Assembly (NCBI RefSeq): GCF_000469585.1
Contig: NZ_AWNK01000005.1
Coordinates: forward strand, 164,327-203,098
Length of the DNA stretch: 38,772 nt
DNA from: Chrysiogenes arsenatis DSM 11915
Lineage (GTDB): Bacteria > Chrysiogenota > Chrysiogenetes > Chrysiogenales > Chrysiogenaceae
Direction: 5' to 3'
Both the position numbers and the translations under genes were made by a program. This document shows positions 1 to 8,289 of the stretch, in pieces; positions within the stretch are counted from its first letter, which is position 1; every line of letters starts with the position of its first letter. Below the pieces are notes generated by a model that made no database searches, had not been told where the DNA came from, and saw only the letters and a program-made list of their open reading frames with translations.

Positions 1-685
1 CTTTTTCCGTCGCAAATGCAGTGCCGTAAACACGTTGCAACATAGGGCGTTTTTCATCGCCACGCCAATAGGCACCGGCAATGCTTAACAGCTTAAAAGC
101 ACCAATATGGCGGTAGCTTGGCACATGCGGCCCGCGGCAGAGATCAGTAAAAGAGCCACAGCAATAGAGGCTCACCGTTGGCGCGTCAATTCCTGCAAGC
201 AATTCAACCTTATAGGTTTCTTGCTGCCGAGTAAAAATATCAACCGCGGCCTGATGTGTTACTTCTTGGCGCGTAAAACTTCCATCGGTGGCAATGATCT
301 CGCGCATCCGCTGTTCAATTCGCTCAAGATCTTCTGGCGCTAAACGATACTCCATATCGAAATCATAATAAAAACCTTCACTTATGGCCGGACCGATAGC
401 GACTTTAACTTTTTCGCCACCAAAAAGATCTTTTACGGCTTGAGCCATAACATGCGACGTAGAATGACGGAGTATTTCCCGCCCTTCATCAGAAGCAGGT
501 GTTATCAAGGCAACACGCGCGTCCTGAGTAATTGGAGCATATAAATCGCTCATGCGACCATCAACCTGCGCCGCTAAGGCCTCTTTTGCCAGACGATTTC
601 CAATGGAGGCGGCCACGTCGTACGGCGTAATGCTCGCACTCTCGAATGTTTTTACTGAATTGTCAGGAAGTGTAATAGTTAACAT
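1..685 (-). CDS. thrS: Threonyl-tRNA synthetase, N-terminal part (3' end outside window)
   Basis: Cytoplasmic ligase that charges tRNA-Thr. The visible 228 codons cover the N-terminal TGS domain (about residues 1-62, starting MLTITLPDNS) and the editing domain. The editing-site HxxxH is present as HSTSH (H74, H78), and the second half as DLCRGPH (C183, H187). These positions match the family's H73/H77/C182/H186 within one residue. The frame is open to the window edge, so the catalytic class II core and anticodon domain lie to the left. The start is the ATG at 685; an AAGGA lies about 14 nt upstream, so the ribosome site is loose. It sits 42 nt after the CheW-CheZ gene and is probably the last gene seen of that operon. 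The start is less sure than the identity. Confidence 0.96.
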   Translation of the reverse strand, partial: MLTITLPDNSVKTFESASITPYDVAASIGNRLAKEALAAQVDGRMSDLYAPITQDARVALITPASDEGREILRHSTSHVMAQAVKDLFGGEKVKVAIGPAISEGFYYDFDMEYRLAPEDLERIEQRMREIIATDGSFTRQEVTHQAAVDIFTRQQETYKVELLAGIDAPTVSLYCCGSFTDLCRGPHVPSYRHIGAFKLLSIAGAYWRGDEKRPMLQRVYGTAFATEK

Positions 686-727
686 GAATAACGCTTTGAT
701 CCTTTCATAAAAAATACCAACAAGCTT

Positions 728-3304
728 CTAGTCGAGACCCATTTCACGCAGTAACGCGTCAATCGCCAGTTGATCCTTTGCGGCTTCAGGGGTTTCAACC
801 TCCTCTTCGCCAAAGAACATTGAGAGGTCAACGCTATCATCTTCTTCATTATCAAGGCACTTAATTAAGCCACGCATATCAACTAACGTCGCTTTGAGTC
901 CCTGAACTTTCTTTTCAAGCTTCTGAATCCGTTGCTTCGTAATATCCTGGAACTCTAACGCACCCATAATTTCGAAAATATTATCTATCGAAGTATCAAC
1001 TTCACTTTGCAAGGCAGAAAGCTTTTTCTCACGCTTCTCTGGGTCAAGCGCCGAAAAGCTCTGTTGTGTCTGTCCGAAATCGTCCAAAAATCGGGTATTA
1101 CTCGCCAAAATCCGTTCCGACAAATCGAGGATAGTATTCGTACTGCTTTCAGCATAACGCGAACTTTCATAGAGCGAATCTATAATTGCCGGCACTTCAT
1201 CACGTGCGCTTGATGCAGTTATACGCGCCGCCATAAGGAGCGATTGAATCTGCCCGAGATAGGTTTCTATTTCGGGGGCAACGTCAAAGGTCGCATCGAG
1301 ATTCCCCTGCAAAAGTGCATCGAGATAGGCACAGATCGATTCGACCTCTGCATCGCCACCAGACTCCACCAAGGACGCGTGTTTCGTCTTGGTAACGATT
1401 TCTGACTTTTGCGCCTCAGCATGCCTTGCTTCTGATTCAATAAAATCGAGCGACTCTTCAAGTTCACTCAGCAACGTCTCATCTATCTCAAAGAGCTCAT
1501 CAACTTCAGCATCATAGGCGCGCAACTCATCAGATAGCTCTTGTTGGTCGTCGACAGCGGTAGGGGCATCCGACACCGAAGCGGTTTCAACTTCACCAAG
1601 GTATGCCAACAATTCATCATCTGCGGCAAACACATCGACGTTCCACTCTTCATCAGCCTTGGATTCCACGTGTGGAGTTGATTGACTCTTGTCGATCTCA
1701 CCGACGGCTTCCGCTACAGGTTGCTCTTCAATAACATCGACCTTTACCCCGCCATCCAACGCTACGCATGCTTCCGTTTCAAGCACCGATGAGTCATCGG
1801 CACTATCCTCGATAGTGAGAACCGCATCTTCGTCATCTAGCGGCAACTCGTGTAACGCTTCGGGTTCAGCCAGTGTTTCACACGTTTCGTCAAGTATGGT
1901 TTCGGGGGTCTCACCCCCGACTGCGTTTCCCAGTAAGTCCTCATCGTGCTCTAGATCAGGGTTAACGGCAGCATGAAGCTCTTCTTGAAGTGCCGCAAAT
2001 TCATCAAGCGAAACATGCATCGCATGTTCCTCGGTTATGCGATTAACCTCAACGCGTTGATCCGCAATTTGCGACAGGATATCCCCCATGATCGCGCTAA
2101 TAGCGGTATCATCAGAGGTGGCAACATCATCCTGAATCACAGATTCGTCGCCAGAAACTTCTGGAAATGCAGAGTCAGCCTCATACACGTCATCCATCAG
2201 AGAGTCAGGCTGAGTGACACTCGTGTCTTCTGATGGACTATTCTTTTTTCCAGCTTCCCCTTGGATGAGCGCCAGCCGCTCCTCGTTTTCGCGTTCGCGC
2301 TTTTCCAATTCCAGCGCAATCAAATCGTCAAGATGGGTGGCATCGTCTTTTGCCAATAAGGCGGTCGCCTCTCCATCCTCTTCCATCTGGCGCAACTGAG
2401 CAATACGCAAGGCATCTTCTTCTTCACGCTTGCGCAACTCTATAGCAATCAAGTCGTCAAGATCACCAACCTCTTCTGGCGGCACGGCAGCACCACGTGC
2501 GACCAGCGCCTCGCGATCTTTGCGATCCTCTGCAAGCATTGCGAGGCGGATTTCATCTTCCTCTTCGCGTTTTTGCAACTCAAGGGCAATCAGGTCATCA
2601 AGATTATCCGATGATGCACTCACTTTTTTAGAGGCGCTCGCGTCACGGTCTTCGGCAAGTGCTAATCCATGTATTTCCGGTTCAGCTTTTTTCTCAGCCT
2701 TGGGCTTGGGTTCGGCTTCTTTCTCTTTAGCTGAACGAGTAGGACGGGGCGGAGCTTCTTCTTTCAGTAATCCATGCGCTTTTTTGATTGTCCGTTCGAG
2801 TTCGGAGAGGTACGGGCGGCCATCTTCATTAACAAAACCCGCCACGCGGTTCAGATCAAGAATAATAAGCAGACGATCATCAGTTTTCCCAACTCCCAGC
2901 AAGTATTCGTTGCTGATATGGCCAATCAAGGGCGGTGTCGGGTCAACCCGTTTCACTGGAATGCGGATAACTTCGGTCACACTATCGACAATAAATCCCA
3001 TCGTTTCCTTCGCAAGGTCGATCACCATAATGCGGGTATTATTATCAAAATTTTCTTCTGGCAAATGAAAACGACGACGTAAATCAATAACCGAAATAAC
3101 CTTCCCACGGAGGTTAATGACCCCTTTCACATACGGAAGCGCCTTCGGAACACGCGTGATGTGCATCCGCTTGTTGATCTCCTGAACCGAAAGGATATCA
3201 ATACAATACTCTTCCGAGCCGAGGGTAAACCCTACAAGCTGCAACATGCTGTCAAGATTTTCATTTTCCTCCGAGGTTTTCTTCCCCTGAGCTTCTGTTG
3301 TCAT
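728..3304 (-). CDS. CheW-CheZ-like fusion protein (array-tethered CheY-P phosphatase, predicted)
   Basis: An 858-residue chemotaxis protein. Residues about 21-165 form a CheW domain, with the typical GVINLRGKVISVIDLRRRF stretch at 61-79. Residues 235-350 hold three charged helical repeats beginning LDDLIALEL/LDDLIAIEL/LDDLIALEL at 235, 282 and 325. Residues about 370-650 are an acidic, low-complexity linker. Residues about 651-820 are helical and contain FQDITKQ (D787, Q791), which matches the CheZ phosphatase signature (E. coli D143 and Q147, also four apart). The last residues, DQLAIDALLREMGLD, resemble the CheY-binding C-terminal peptide of CheZ. The ATG at 3304 follows a strong GGGAGGG; an in-frame TTG at 3331 lacks this support. 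The gene lies 23 nt after the MinD/FlhG-like gene. Domain identities come from motifs; the joint function is inferred. Confidence 0.85.
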   Translation of the reverse strand: MTTEAQGKKTSEENENLDSMLQLVGFTLGSEEYCIDILSVQEINKRMHITRVPKALPYVKGVINLRGKVISVIDLRRRFHLPEENFDNNTRIMVIDLAKETMGFIVDSVTEVIRIPVKRVDPTPPLIGHISNEYLLGVGKTDDRLLIILDLNRVAGFVNEDGRPYLSELERTIKKAHGLLKEEAPPRPTRSAKEKEAEPKPKAEKKAEPEIHGLALAEDRDASASKKVSASSDNLDDLIALELQKREEEDEIRLAMLAEDRKDREALVARGAAVPPEEVGDLDDLIAIELRKREEEDALRIAQLRQMEEDGEATALLAKDDATHLDDLIALELEKRERENEERLALIQGEAGKKNSPSEDTSVTQPDSLMDDVYEADSAFPEVSGDESVIQDDVATSDDTAISAIMGDILSQIADQRVEVNRITEEHAMHVSLDEFAALQEELHAAVNPDLEHDEDLLGNAVGGETPETILDETCETLAEPEALHELPLDDEDAVLTIEDSADDSSVLETEACVALDGGVKVDVIEEQPVAEAVGEIDKSQSTPHVESKADEEWNVDVFAADDELLAYLGEVETASVSDAPTAVDDQQELSDELRAYDAEVDELFEIDETLLSELEESLDFIESEARHAEAQKSEIVTKTKHASLVESGGDAEVESICAYLDALLQGNLDATFDVAPEIETYLGQIQSLLMAARITASSARDEVPAIIDSLYESSRYAESSTNTILDLSERILASNTRFLDDFGQTQQSFSALDPEKREKKLSALQSEVDTSIDNIFEIMGALEFQDITKQRIQKLEKKVQGLKATLVDMRGLIKCLDNEEDDSVDLSMFFGEEEVETPEAAKDQLAIDALLREMGLD

Positions 3305-3327
3305 ACACCCTCCCGCAAAAGAGACAT

Positions 3328-4242
3328 TCAAGAATTCTGGTTAATGAAATTGATCTGCCCCACTAGGTGCTTCAGTGATTTAAGCGCCAAGGAGTTTTCG
3401 CCCATGCTCACTATCGGCTTTGATTCACGAACAGAACGGACGATCGCTGCTTCATACGGCAAATAGCCAATAAAGCGTGCATTTAATAAGAGATATTGCC
3501 GCAGTATATCTTCTAAACCTTGACCGACGCGACGATCAGACTCTTCGCGCACCATGTTCATGATGAGTAGTGGTGAAATTCTGGTCAGCTCTTCTTGCAA
3601 GCGCCGCCCAAATTCTGGCTTAAACTCCCACAGCGCACGCAACAGCGTCTCCGTTTTAAACGTCTCTTTGGGATTTTCAAATATTTCTTTCACAATCCGA
3701 CGCACCACAACATTATTTTTGAATGTTTGCAGTGTTAAGCGACGGATGCAGTTTTTTAGAAAACTATAGGCATTTTCCACACTGGTTGGTTCGGGTGTCA
3801 CAACAATGATCCCTTGGTCAATCTCCAAAAAAATATCGATCTTTTCGCGCGAACTCCCCGCACCTAAGTCGATAATCACACAGTCAACTGGAAGGCGTTG
3901 CATTGATTTAAGGATCCTGTCCCACGTAGAATGGTGCATATCCGTCAACGTTCCCGTATCAACGTGTGCACTCACGAGATTAAGATTCGGGTATGGCGAC
4001 GCGACGAAGGTTTCCTCCAAGGAGGCCACGCGTCGATCGACAAAGTCTGCCAGCGAACGTTCCGGACGTCCCATGCCGAGGCAGGTATGGAGATTTGAGC
4101 AACCGAAATCAGCATCAAACGCTACTGTTTTGCGACCGTAGTGCGCAAACAGGATAGCGATATTGGCGGATATCAGGCTTTTCCCGACCCCACCTTTGCC
4201 GCCTCCGATTGCAATAATTTTTGGACTATTTTGACTTTCCAT
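3328..4242 (-). CDS. MinD/ParA-family ATPase, FlhG-like
   Basis: A 304-residue deviant Walker A ATPase of the MinD/ParA/FlhG group. The P-loop is GGGKGGVGKS (residues 13-22, with the signature lysine K16 and catalytic K21), followed by a Walker A' region FDADFGCSN and a Walker B VIIDLGAG. These ATPases dimerise on ATP and set the place or number of large structures such as flagella or the division site. The N-terminus is short and lacks the DQAxxLR motif that FlhG uses to activate FlhF, so calling it FlhG proper would go too far. Placement just before the chemotaxis fusion supports a motility or polarity role. The ATG at 4242 is preferred over an in-frame GTG at 4251. It overlaps the DUF2062 gene by 17 nt, indicating translational coupling. 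Confidence 0.85.
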   Translation of the reverse strand: MESQNSPKIIAIGGGKGGVGKSLISANIAILFAHYGRKTVAFDADFGCSNLHTCLGMGRPERSLADFVDRRVASLEETFVASPYPNLNLVSAHVDTGTLTDMHHSTWDRILKSMQRLPVDCVIIDLGAGSSREKIDIFLEIDQGIIVVTPEPTSVENAYSFLKNCIRRLTLQTFKNNVVVRRIVKEIFENPKETFKTETLLRALWEFKPEFGRRLQEELTRISPLLIMNMVREESDRRVGQGLEDILRQYLLLNARFIGYLPYEAAIVRSVRESKPIVSMGENSLALKSLKHLVGQINFINQNS

Positions 4243-4729
4243 TATTTCCACTTCTGTAACGAATTATGAAAGAACGGAGTAAGAAATAGAAAATTACTCC
4301 AAAAGCAGTGCCAACAATAGCACATCCCAACAAAAACTCAACTAAGTGTGGTTTGACAAACGCTAAAACCTGTTCCAAATCCATACCGCTTCCTAGGGGA
4401 AAAGGCTCTATTTCACCAGGTTGCGGAAAAAGCCATGATCCAACCTTAAAAGCTAGGCCGTAAAACGGAAGGAACGTCAGCGGGTTCGTAATCAATGAGC
4501 CAGACACCACGGCAACCGCGTTCAGCCGAAAAAGCCATGCTCCCCCTAAAGATAGCACTGTCTGCACTCCCAATATCGGCACAAACCCAATGACGACACC
4601 AATTCCAAAGGAAAGCGCAATGTGGTGAGCAGAATCATTCAGGCTCAGCAGGCGTCGCAGTACTCCGCGAACATCAAAATACTTATGGAGCTTCCTTCTC
4701 ATCAGGCGCAGATACGCCAATTTCCTCAT
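4226..4729 (-). CDS. DUF2062 membrane protein
   Basis: A 167-residue protein of the DUF2062 family, function unknown. A basic N-terminus (many Arg/Lys in the first 30 residues) precedes a hydrophobic region with GIGVVIGFVPILGVQT and SGSLITNPLTFLPFYGLA, both typical of the family. A last hydrophobic segment, about residues 128-152, is probably transmembrane, followed by a basic tail. This suggests two to four membrane passes in the inner membrane. The ATG at 4729 lies 47 nt inside the 3' end of lon; a second ATG at 4702 is possible, and neither has a strong ribosome site. It is embedded in the hsp20-lon-MinD-CheW/CheZ operon. No specific role can be given from sequence. Confidence 0.85.
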   Translation of the reverse strand: MRKLAYLRLMRRKLHKYFDVRGVLRRLLSLNDSAHHIALSFGIGVVIGFVPILGVQTVLSLGGAWLFRLNAVAVVSGSLITNPLTFLPFYGLAFKVGSWLFPQPGEIEPFPLGSGMDLEQVLAFVKPHLVEFLLGCAIVGTAFGVIFYFLLRSFIIRYRSGNNGKSK

Positions 4730-7166
4730 CCCGCACCACCGGCTCCAGTTTTTTGACGAGGGCTATTTTCAAGACCTCCCGCATGTGCTCCACCGTATGA
4801 ATTTTTAGTGAATCTCTCACTTTTTGCGGAATATCAGCAATATCTTTTTTGTTCCCGAGCGGAATAATTATTTCTCGGATATGTGCCCGTGCTGCTGCCA
4901 GTGCTTTCTCCTTCAGGCCACCAATCGGCAGAATATTACCGCGGATCGTCACCTCACCCGTCATAGCAACCTTATGACGCACGGCGACCTGCGCCACATC
5001 GCTTATCAAGCCAGTAGCGATGGTCATGCCGGCACTCGGGCCATCCTTAGGAATAGCTCCAGCCGGAACGTGAACGTGGTAATCGCGCTTGCCAAAAAGC
5101 TCGGGCTTATAGTTCAAATCAATCGCTAAATGCTTCACATAGGTGAAAGCCGCATGGGCGGATTCTTTCATCACATCGCCTAATTGCCCCGTTAGCGTTA
5201 ATTGTCCCTTGCCGACCATACTAGCAACCTCGATAAGGAGAAGCTCTCCACCGACCTGCGTCCATGCGAGACCGTTTACGACACCGACAGCATCCTGTTT
5301 ATTCTCTTCTTCCTGTAGCACTTTCGGGGTGCCAAGGTATTTATGCAAGTTCGCTGCAGTCACCTTAAAGAGTTTTTTCTCGCCATCGGCAACCTTTTTC
5401 GCGACTTTACGGCAAACCCGCCCCAGCTCGCGCTCAAGATTTCGTACACCAGCTTCTTTTGTGTACTGCCTGATAATCTGTGTCAGTACGGGGTCGGTTA
5501 AATCAAGATAGTCACAACTGATGCCATTCGCTTCCAACTGTCTTGGTTGAAGATACTTGCGCGCAATCTGCAATTTTTCTTCTTCGGTATAGCTTGAGAG
5601 CTCAATAATCTCCATACGGTCGCGCAGAGCGGCAGGTATAGAGTGAATATTATTGGCCGTGCAGATAAACATAACCTTACTCAAATCGTACGGCATGCCA
5701 ATATAATGATCGGCAAACGTGCTATTTTGTTCAGGATCCAGCACCTCCAGCATAGCACTCGAAGGATCGCCTTTATAGTCGTAGCCAAGCTTATCAATTT
5801 CATCGAGCATAAAAAGCGGATTGACTGTTCCTGCCGTCTTCATCCCCTGAATAATTTTCCCCGGCATGGCGCCGACATACGTCCTGCGGTGGCCGCGGAT
5901 TTCCGCTTCATCCTTAACACCACCAAGAGAAATGCGGATGAATTTTCGCCCTAAAGCGCGTGCGATCGAGCGGCCAAGCGATGTCTTGCCAGTTCCCGGA
6001 GGGCCGGCAAAACAGAGAATAGGGCCGTGCATATCGGGTTTGAGTTTTTTCACTCCGAGATATTCGACTATCCGATCCTTGATATCCTTTAATCCATAAT
6101 GATCCTCGTCAAGAATCGTTTGGGCAGCATTCAGATCAAGATTATCACGCGTCCGTTTTTTCCACGGCAACTCGATCAACCAATCGAGGTGCGTGCGGAT
6201 AATATTCGCTTCCGAAGCATCCTGATGCATCCGCTTATAGCGCCCCAGTTGCTTCAGCGCTTCTTTTTCTACCTCTTTAGGCATTTTCGCTTTTTGAATC
6301 TTCTCTTCCAACTCCGTGATCTCTTCGCCAACTTCGTCGGTGTCACCGAGCTCCTTCTGAATAGCTTTTAACTGCTCACGCAAGTAGTAGTCGCGTTGCA
6401 ATTTATCCATTTCGCCTTTGGCTTCCGACTGAATTTTCACTTGCATATCAAGGAGTTTCAGCTCTTTTGCTAGTACTGTATAGACCTTCCGCAACCGCTT
6501 AACAGGATGGTCTTCTGCTAAAATAGCTTGAGCGTCTTCAATTTTTAGCGCCATGTTTGCGGCAACAATATCCGCCAGCTTTCCGGGATCATCGAGTGTT
6601 TCTATCAACGCAAGCACATCAGGAAGTATCATTTTCCCATACTGAACCACCTGGTTCAGTTGCTCTTTTACGTTGCGAATTAACGCTTCAACGCGCAACC
6701 CCTCAATGCTTACCGGCTTATCGTACAGTTTCTTCACATTGACCAACAGGTAATCATTTTCCGGCACGAATTCAGAGATAGATCCCTTATGCAAACCCTG
6801 CACAAGCACTTTCACGCGACCATCAGGTAGCTTGAGCATACGAATAATTGACGCGGCAGTTCCAACGCGATACACGTCATCAGCGCCAGGATTTTCCTGA
6901 GTGGTATCTTTTTGTGTTGCCAGAAAAATATAACGATCTCCGGCAAGTGCTTTATTAATGGCACTAACCGAAACGTCACGCCCAATAAACAGCGGCAAGA
7001 GCATAAACGGGTAGACCACAATATCGCGGATAGGCAGTAGTGGCATTTGGTCAGGAATGTTTTCGACCAACGTCCCTTGCCCATCAAAAAGGGTATGGCT
7101 ATCTGTACTATTACCATTTTTATTTGTCGGAGATTGGTTGTTTTCGTTATTGCTATTGTTTTCCAT
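4683..7166 (-). CDS. lon: ATP-dependent protease Lon (endopeptidase La)
   Basis: An 827-residue cytoplasmic AAA+ serine protease that degrades misfolded and regulatory proteins. Order: N-terminal substrate domain (about 40-240), coiled coil (about 240-310), AAA+ module with Walker A GPPGTGKT (388-395) and Walker B LFMLDEIDK (452-460), then the protease domain. The catalytic dyad is S711 in PKDGPSAGMT and K754 in GGLKEKALAA, 43 residues apart as in E. coli S679/K722. The first 35 residues are Asn/Ser-rich and extend beyond the usual start, but AAGGAT stands 7 nt before the ATG at 7166, supporting it. The gene follows hsp20 by only 3 nt, so the small heat-shock protein and the protease are cotranscribed. 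Confidence 0.98.
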   Translation of the reverse strand: MENNSNNENNQSPTNKNGNSTDSHTLFDGQGTLVENIPDQMPLLPIRDIVVYPFMLLPLFIGRDVSVSAINKALAGDRYIFLATQKDTTQENPGADDVYRVGTAASIIRMLKLPDGRVKVLVQGLHKGSISEFVPENDYLLVNVKKLYDKPVSIEGLRVEALIRNVKEQLNQVVQYGKMILPDVLALIETLDDPGKLADIVAANMALKIEDAQAILAEDHPVKRLRKVYTVLAKELKLLDMQVKIQSEAKGEMDKLQRDYYLREQLKAIQKELGDTDEVGEEITELEEKIQKAKMPKEVEKEALKQLGRYKRMHQDASEANIIRTHLDWLIELPWKKRTRDNLDLNAAQTILDEDHYGLKDIKDRIVEYLGVKKLKPDMHGPILCFAGPPGTGKTSLGRSIARALGRKFIRISLGGVKDEAEIRGHRRTYVGAMPGKIIQGMKTAGTVNPLFMLDEIDKLGYDYKGDPSSAMLEVLDPEQNSTFADHYIGMPYDLSKVMFICTANNIHSIPAALRDRMEIIELSSYTEEEKLQIARKYLQPRQLEANGISCDYLDLTDPVLTQIIRQYTKEAGVRNLERELGRVCRKVAKKVADGEKKLFKVTAANLHKYLGTPKVLQEEENKQDAVGVVNGLAWTQVGGELLLIEVASMVGKGQLTLTGQLGDVMKESAHAAFTYVKHLAIDLNYKPELFGKRDYHVHVPAGAIPKDGPSAGMTIATGLISDVAQVAVRHKVAMTGEVTIRGNILPIGGLKEKALAAARAHIREIIIPLGNKKDIADIPQKVRDSLKIHTVEHMREVLKIALVKKLEPVVRDEEIGVSAPDEKEAP

Positions 7167-7169
7167 TAT

Positions 7170-7595
7170 TTATCCTTCTAGCCGAATTTCTATTGTTTTT
7201 TCACCACTTTTAAAAATGGTAATCGTTAAAATCCCCAGAGTATAGTCCATTTTTGTATTCTCAATATCCACAAGATCACTTAAATGGATTACGCGTGTAA
7301 AGGTGCCCGTTGGCCTTTCCGCCTGTATATAGCTGGCTCCCTCAGGAAGGGACGATGAGCGCAGAAGCCCCGTTAAAATCAGGTTGCGATCAATATAACG
7401 CAACGAAATGTCTTCTTTTTTTAGCCCACCAGGGAGTTCAATTTCCAGCACATACCGATCAGCATACTCAAAAATATCAAGCGCCGGAACCGCCAACGCG
7501 TGCGGCGACCCTGTAAGGCGTGTCAAATACTCCTGAATAAGCGAATCATCCGTATGCGGAAAGCGACCAATCCCACTGGCACCATAAAAGGCCAT
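7170..7595 (-). CDS. Small heat-shock protein, Hsp20/alpha-crystallin family
   Basis: A 141-residue ATP-independent holdase. The alpha-crystallin domain spans about residues 40-135, starting PALDIFEYADRYVLEIELPG, with the family's conserved late segment seen as DYTLGILTITI (consensus A-x-x-x-n-G-v-L). The N-terminal arm is short and the usual C-terminal I-x-I motif appears only as IEIRL. The start ATG at 7595 has GGAAGGG about 8 nt upstream. It is the promoter-proximal gene of the lon operon, 3 nt ahead of lon, and faces two plus-strand hsp20 genes across a 252-nt control region. Heat induction is likely from family and context, but no classical heat-shock promoter could be picked out. Confidence 0.93.
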   Translation of the reverse strand: MAFYGASGIGRFPHTDDSLIQEYLTRLTGSPHALAVPALDIFEYADRYVLEIELPGGLKKEDISLRYIDRNLILTGLLRSSSLPEGASYIQAERPTGTFTRVIHLSDLVDIENTKMDYTLGILTITIFKSGEKTIEIRLEG

Positions 7596-7847
7596 ACACG
7601 CACCCTTCCAATCACCTTGAGCCTAAAAGCGTCGCCACTTTACTACAATTCCACTCCACTGGCTACGACTGAATACACACGTTGCGGGCGTGGCAAATAC
7701 CACACATGCAACGGCATTTGCCACGCCAACAGCACAACGTGCCCGCCAAATGATCTCACGTAAACAATGTTAAATCAACACATTAACAATATGGCATTCC
7801 ATTTGAAAACACCTATGCCAGCACATTACATTATGAGGAGGTTTTCC
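7596..7847. promoter_or_regulatory. Divergent heat-shock control region
   Basis: A 252-nt gap between the minus-strand hsp20-lon operon and the plus-strand hsp20 pair. It holds no convincing gene. It contains the long inverted repeat listed separately and must carry both promoters, but no good sigma-70 or sigma-32 hexamer pair stands out on either strand. The CIRCE element (TTAGCACTC and its complement) is absent. A plus-strand reading frame could begin at 7767, but the strong AGGAGG at 7836-7841 fixes the hsp20 start at 7848. Confidence 0.6.
7687..7727. repeat. Long inverted repeat (candidate operator) between divergent hsp20 genes
   Basis: The arms GGCGTGGCAAATACC (7687-7701) and GGCATTTGCCACGCC (7713-7727) are complementary at 14 of 15 positions, with one G/T pair, around an 11-nt spacer. 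No T-run follows on either strand, so it is not an intrinsic terminator. It lies about 90 nt from the minus-strand hsp20 start and 120 nt from the plus-strand hsp20 start. A dimeric repressor or activator site serving both units is the simplest reading. The regulator cannot be named. Confidence 0.65.
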
Positions 7848-8270
7848 ATGAGTTATTTGAACATTCTCAACGGAATGGACATGCTGATGAAGGATTTTGA
7901 CTTCGCGGTGCGCCCTCGCACAAGTCGAAATCTCAACGGATACGACACAACGTACCCCGCAATGAACTTGTATGAGGACGAAGAGGCCTACTGCGCTGAA
8001 CTTTCGTGTCCAGGAATTGCCAAGGAAAATATCGACATGAACGTCAACAAAAACATGCTGACAGTCGAACTGGAACGAAAGCCCATCTCCGAAGAAGGGG
8101 TTGAATATAGCCGCCGCGAAAGACGAATCGGAAAATTTAAGCGCAGCATAACCCTAAACGGAGATATCGACACGGAAAAGATAAGCGCTCACTACATTGA
8201 TGGCATTCTCAAAATCCGTATCCCCAAAGCTGAGCACACAAAAGCTCGCAAAATTGCGATTTCGCAATAA
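7848..8270 (+). CDS. Small heat-shock protein, Hsp20 family (second copy)
   Basis: A 140-residue Hsp20 holdase starting MSYLNILNGMDMLMKDF. The alpha-crystallin domain runs from about residue 42 (YPAMNLYEDEEAYCAELSCPG) to about 132. It has the conserved ISAHYIDGILKIRIPK segment and the C-terminal IAIS in place of I-x-I. It keeps the longer loop (ERKPISEEGVEYSRRERRIGKF) with the family's RxxGxF motif. The start is set by AGGAGG at 7836-7841, six nt before the ATG at 7848; the in-frame ATGs further upstream have no such site. It heads a two-gene plus-strand unit, the only plus-strand protein genes in the window. Confidence 0.93.
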   Translation: MSYLNILNGMDMLMKDFDFAVRPRTSRNLNGYDTTYPAMNLYEDEEAYCAELSCPGIAKENIDMNVNKNMLTVELERKPISEEGVEYSRRERRIGKFKRSITLNGDIDTEKISAHYIDGILKIRIPKAEHTKARKIAISQ

Positions 8271-8289
8271 ATAATAAAGGAGGGCTCCC

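Noticed and set aside
2430-3068. A 212-codon plus-strand open frame inside the CheW-CheZ gene
   Set aside because: It is a Ser/Arg-rich antisense shadow of the highly charged CheW-CheZ linker, has no ribosome site and resembles no family.
3305-3331. Upstream TTG start for the CheW-CheZ-like protein
   Set aside because: It would overlap the preceding stop and ignore the strong GGGAGGG placed just before the ATG at 3304.
7711-7731. A sigma-54-like GG/GC element on the minus strand in the divergent hsp20 region
   Set aside because: TTGGCGTGGCAAATGCC has the right GG-GC spacing but departs from the consensus at most other positions, and it is part of the inverted repeat, which explains it better.
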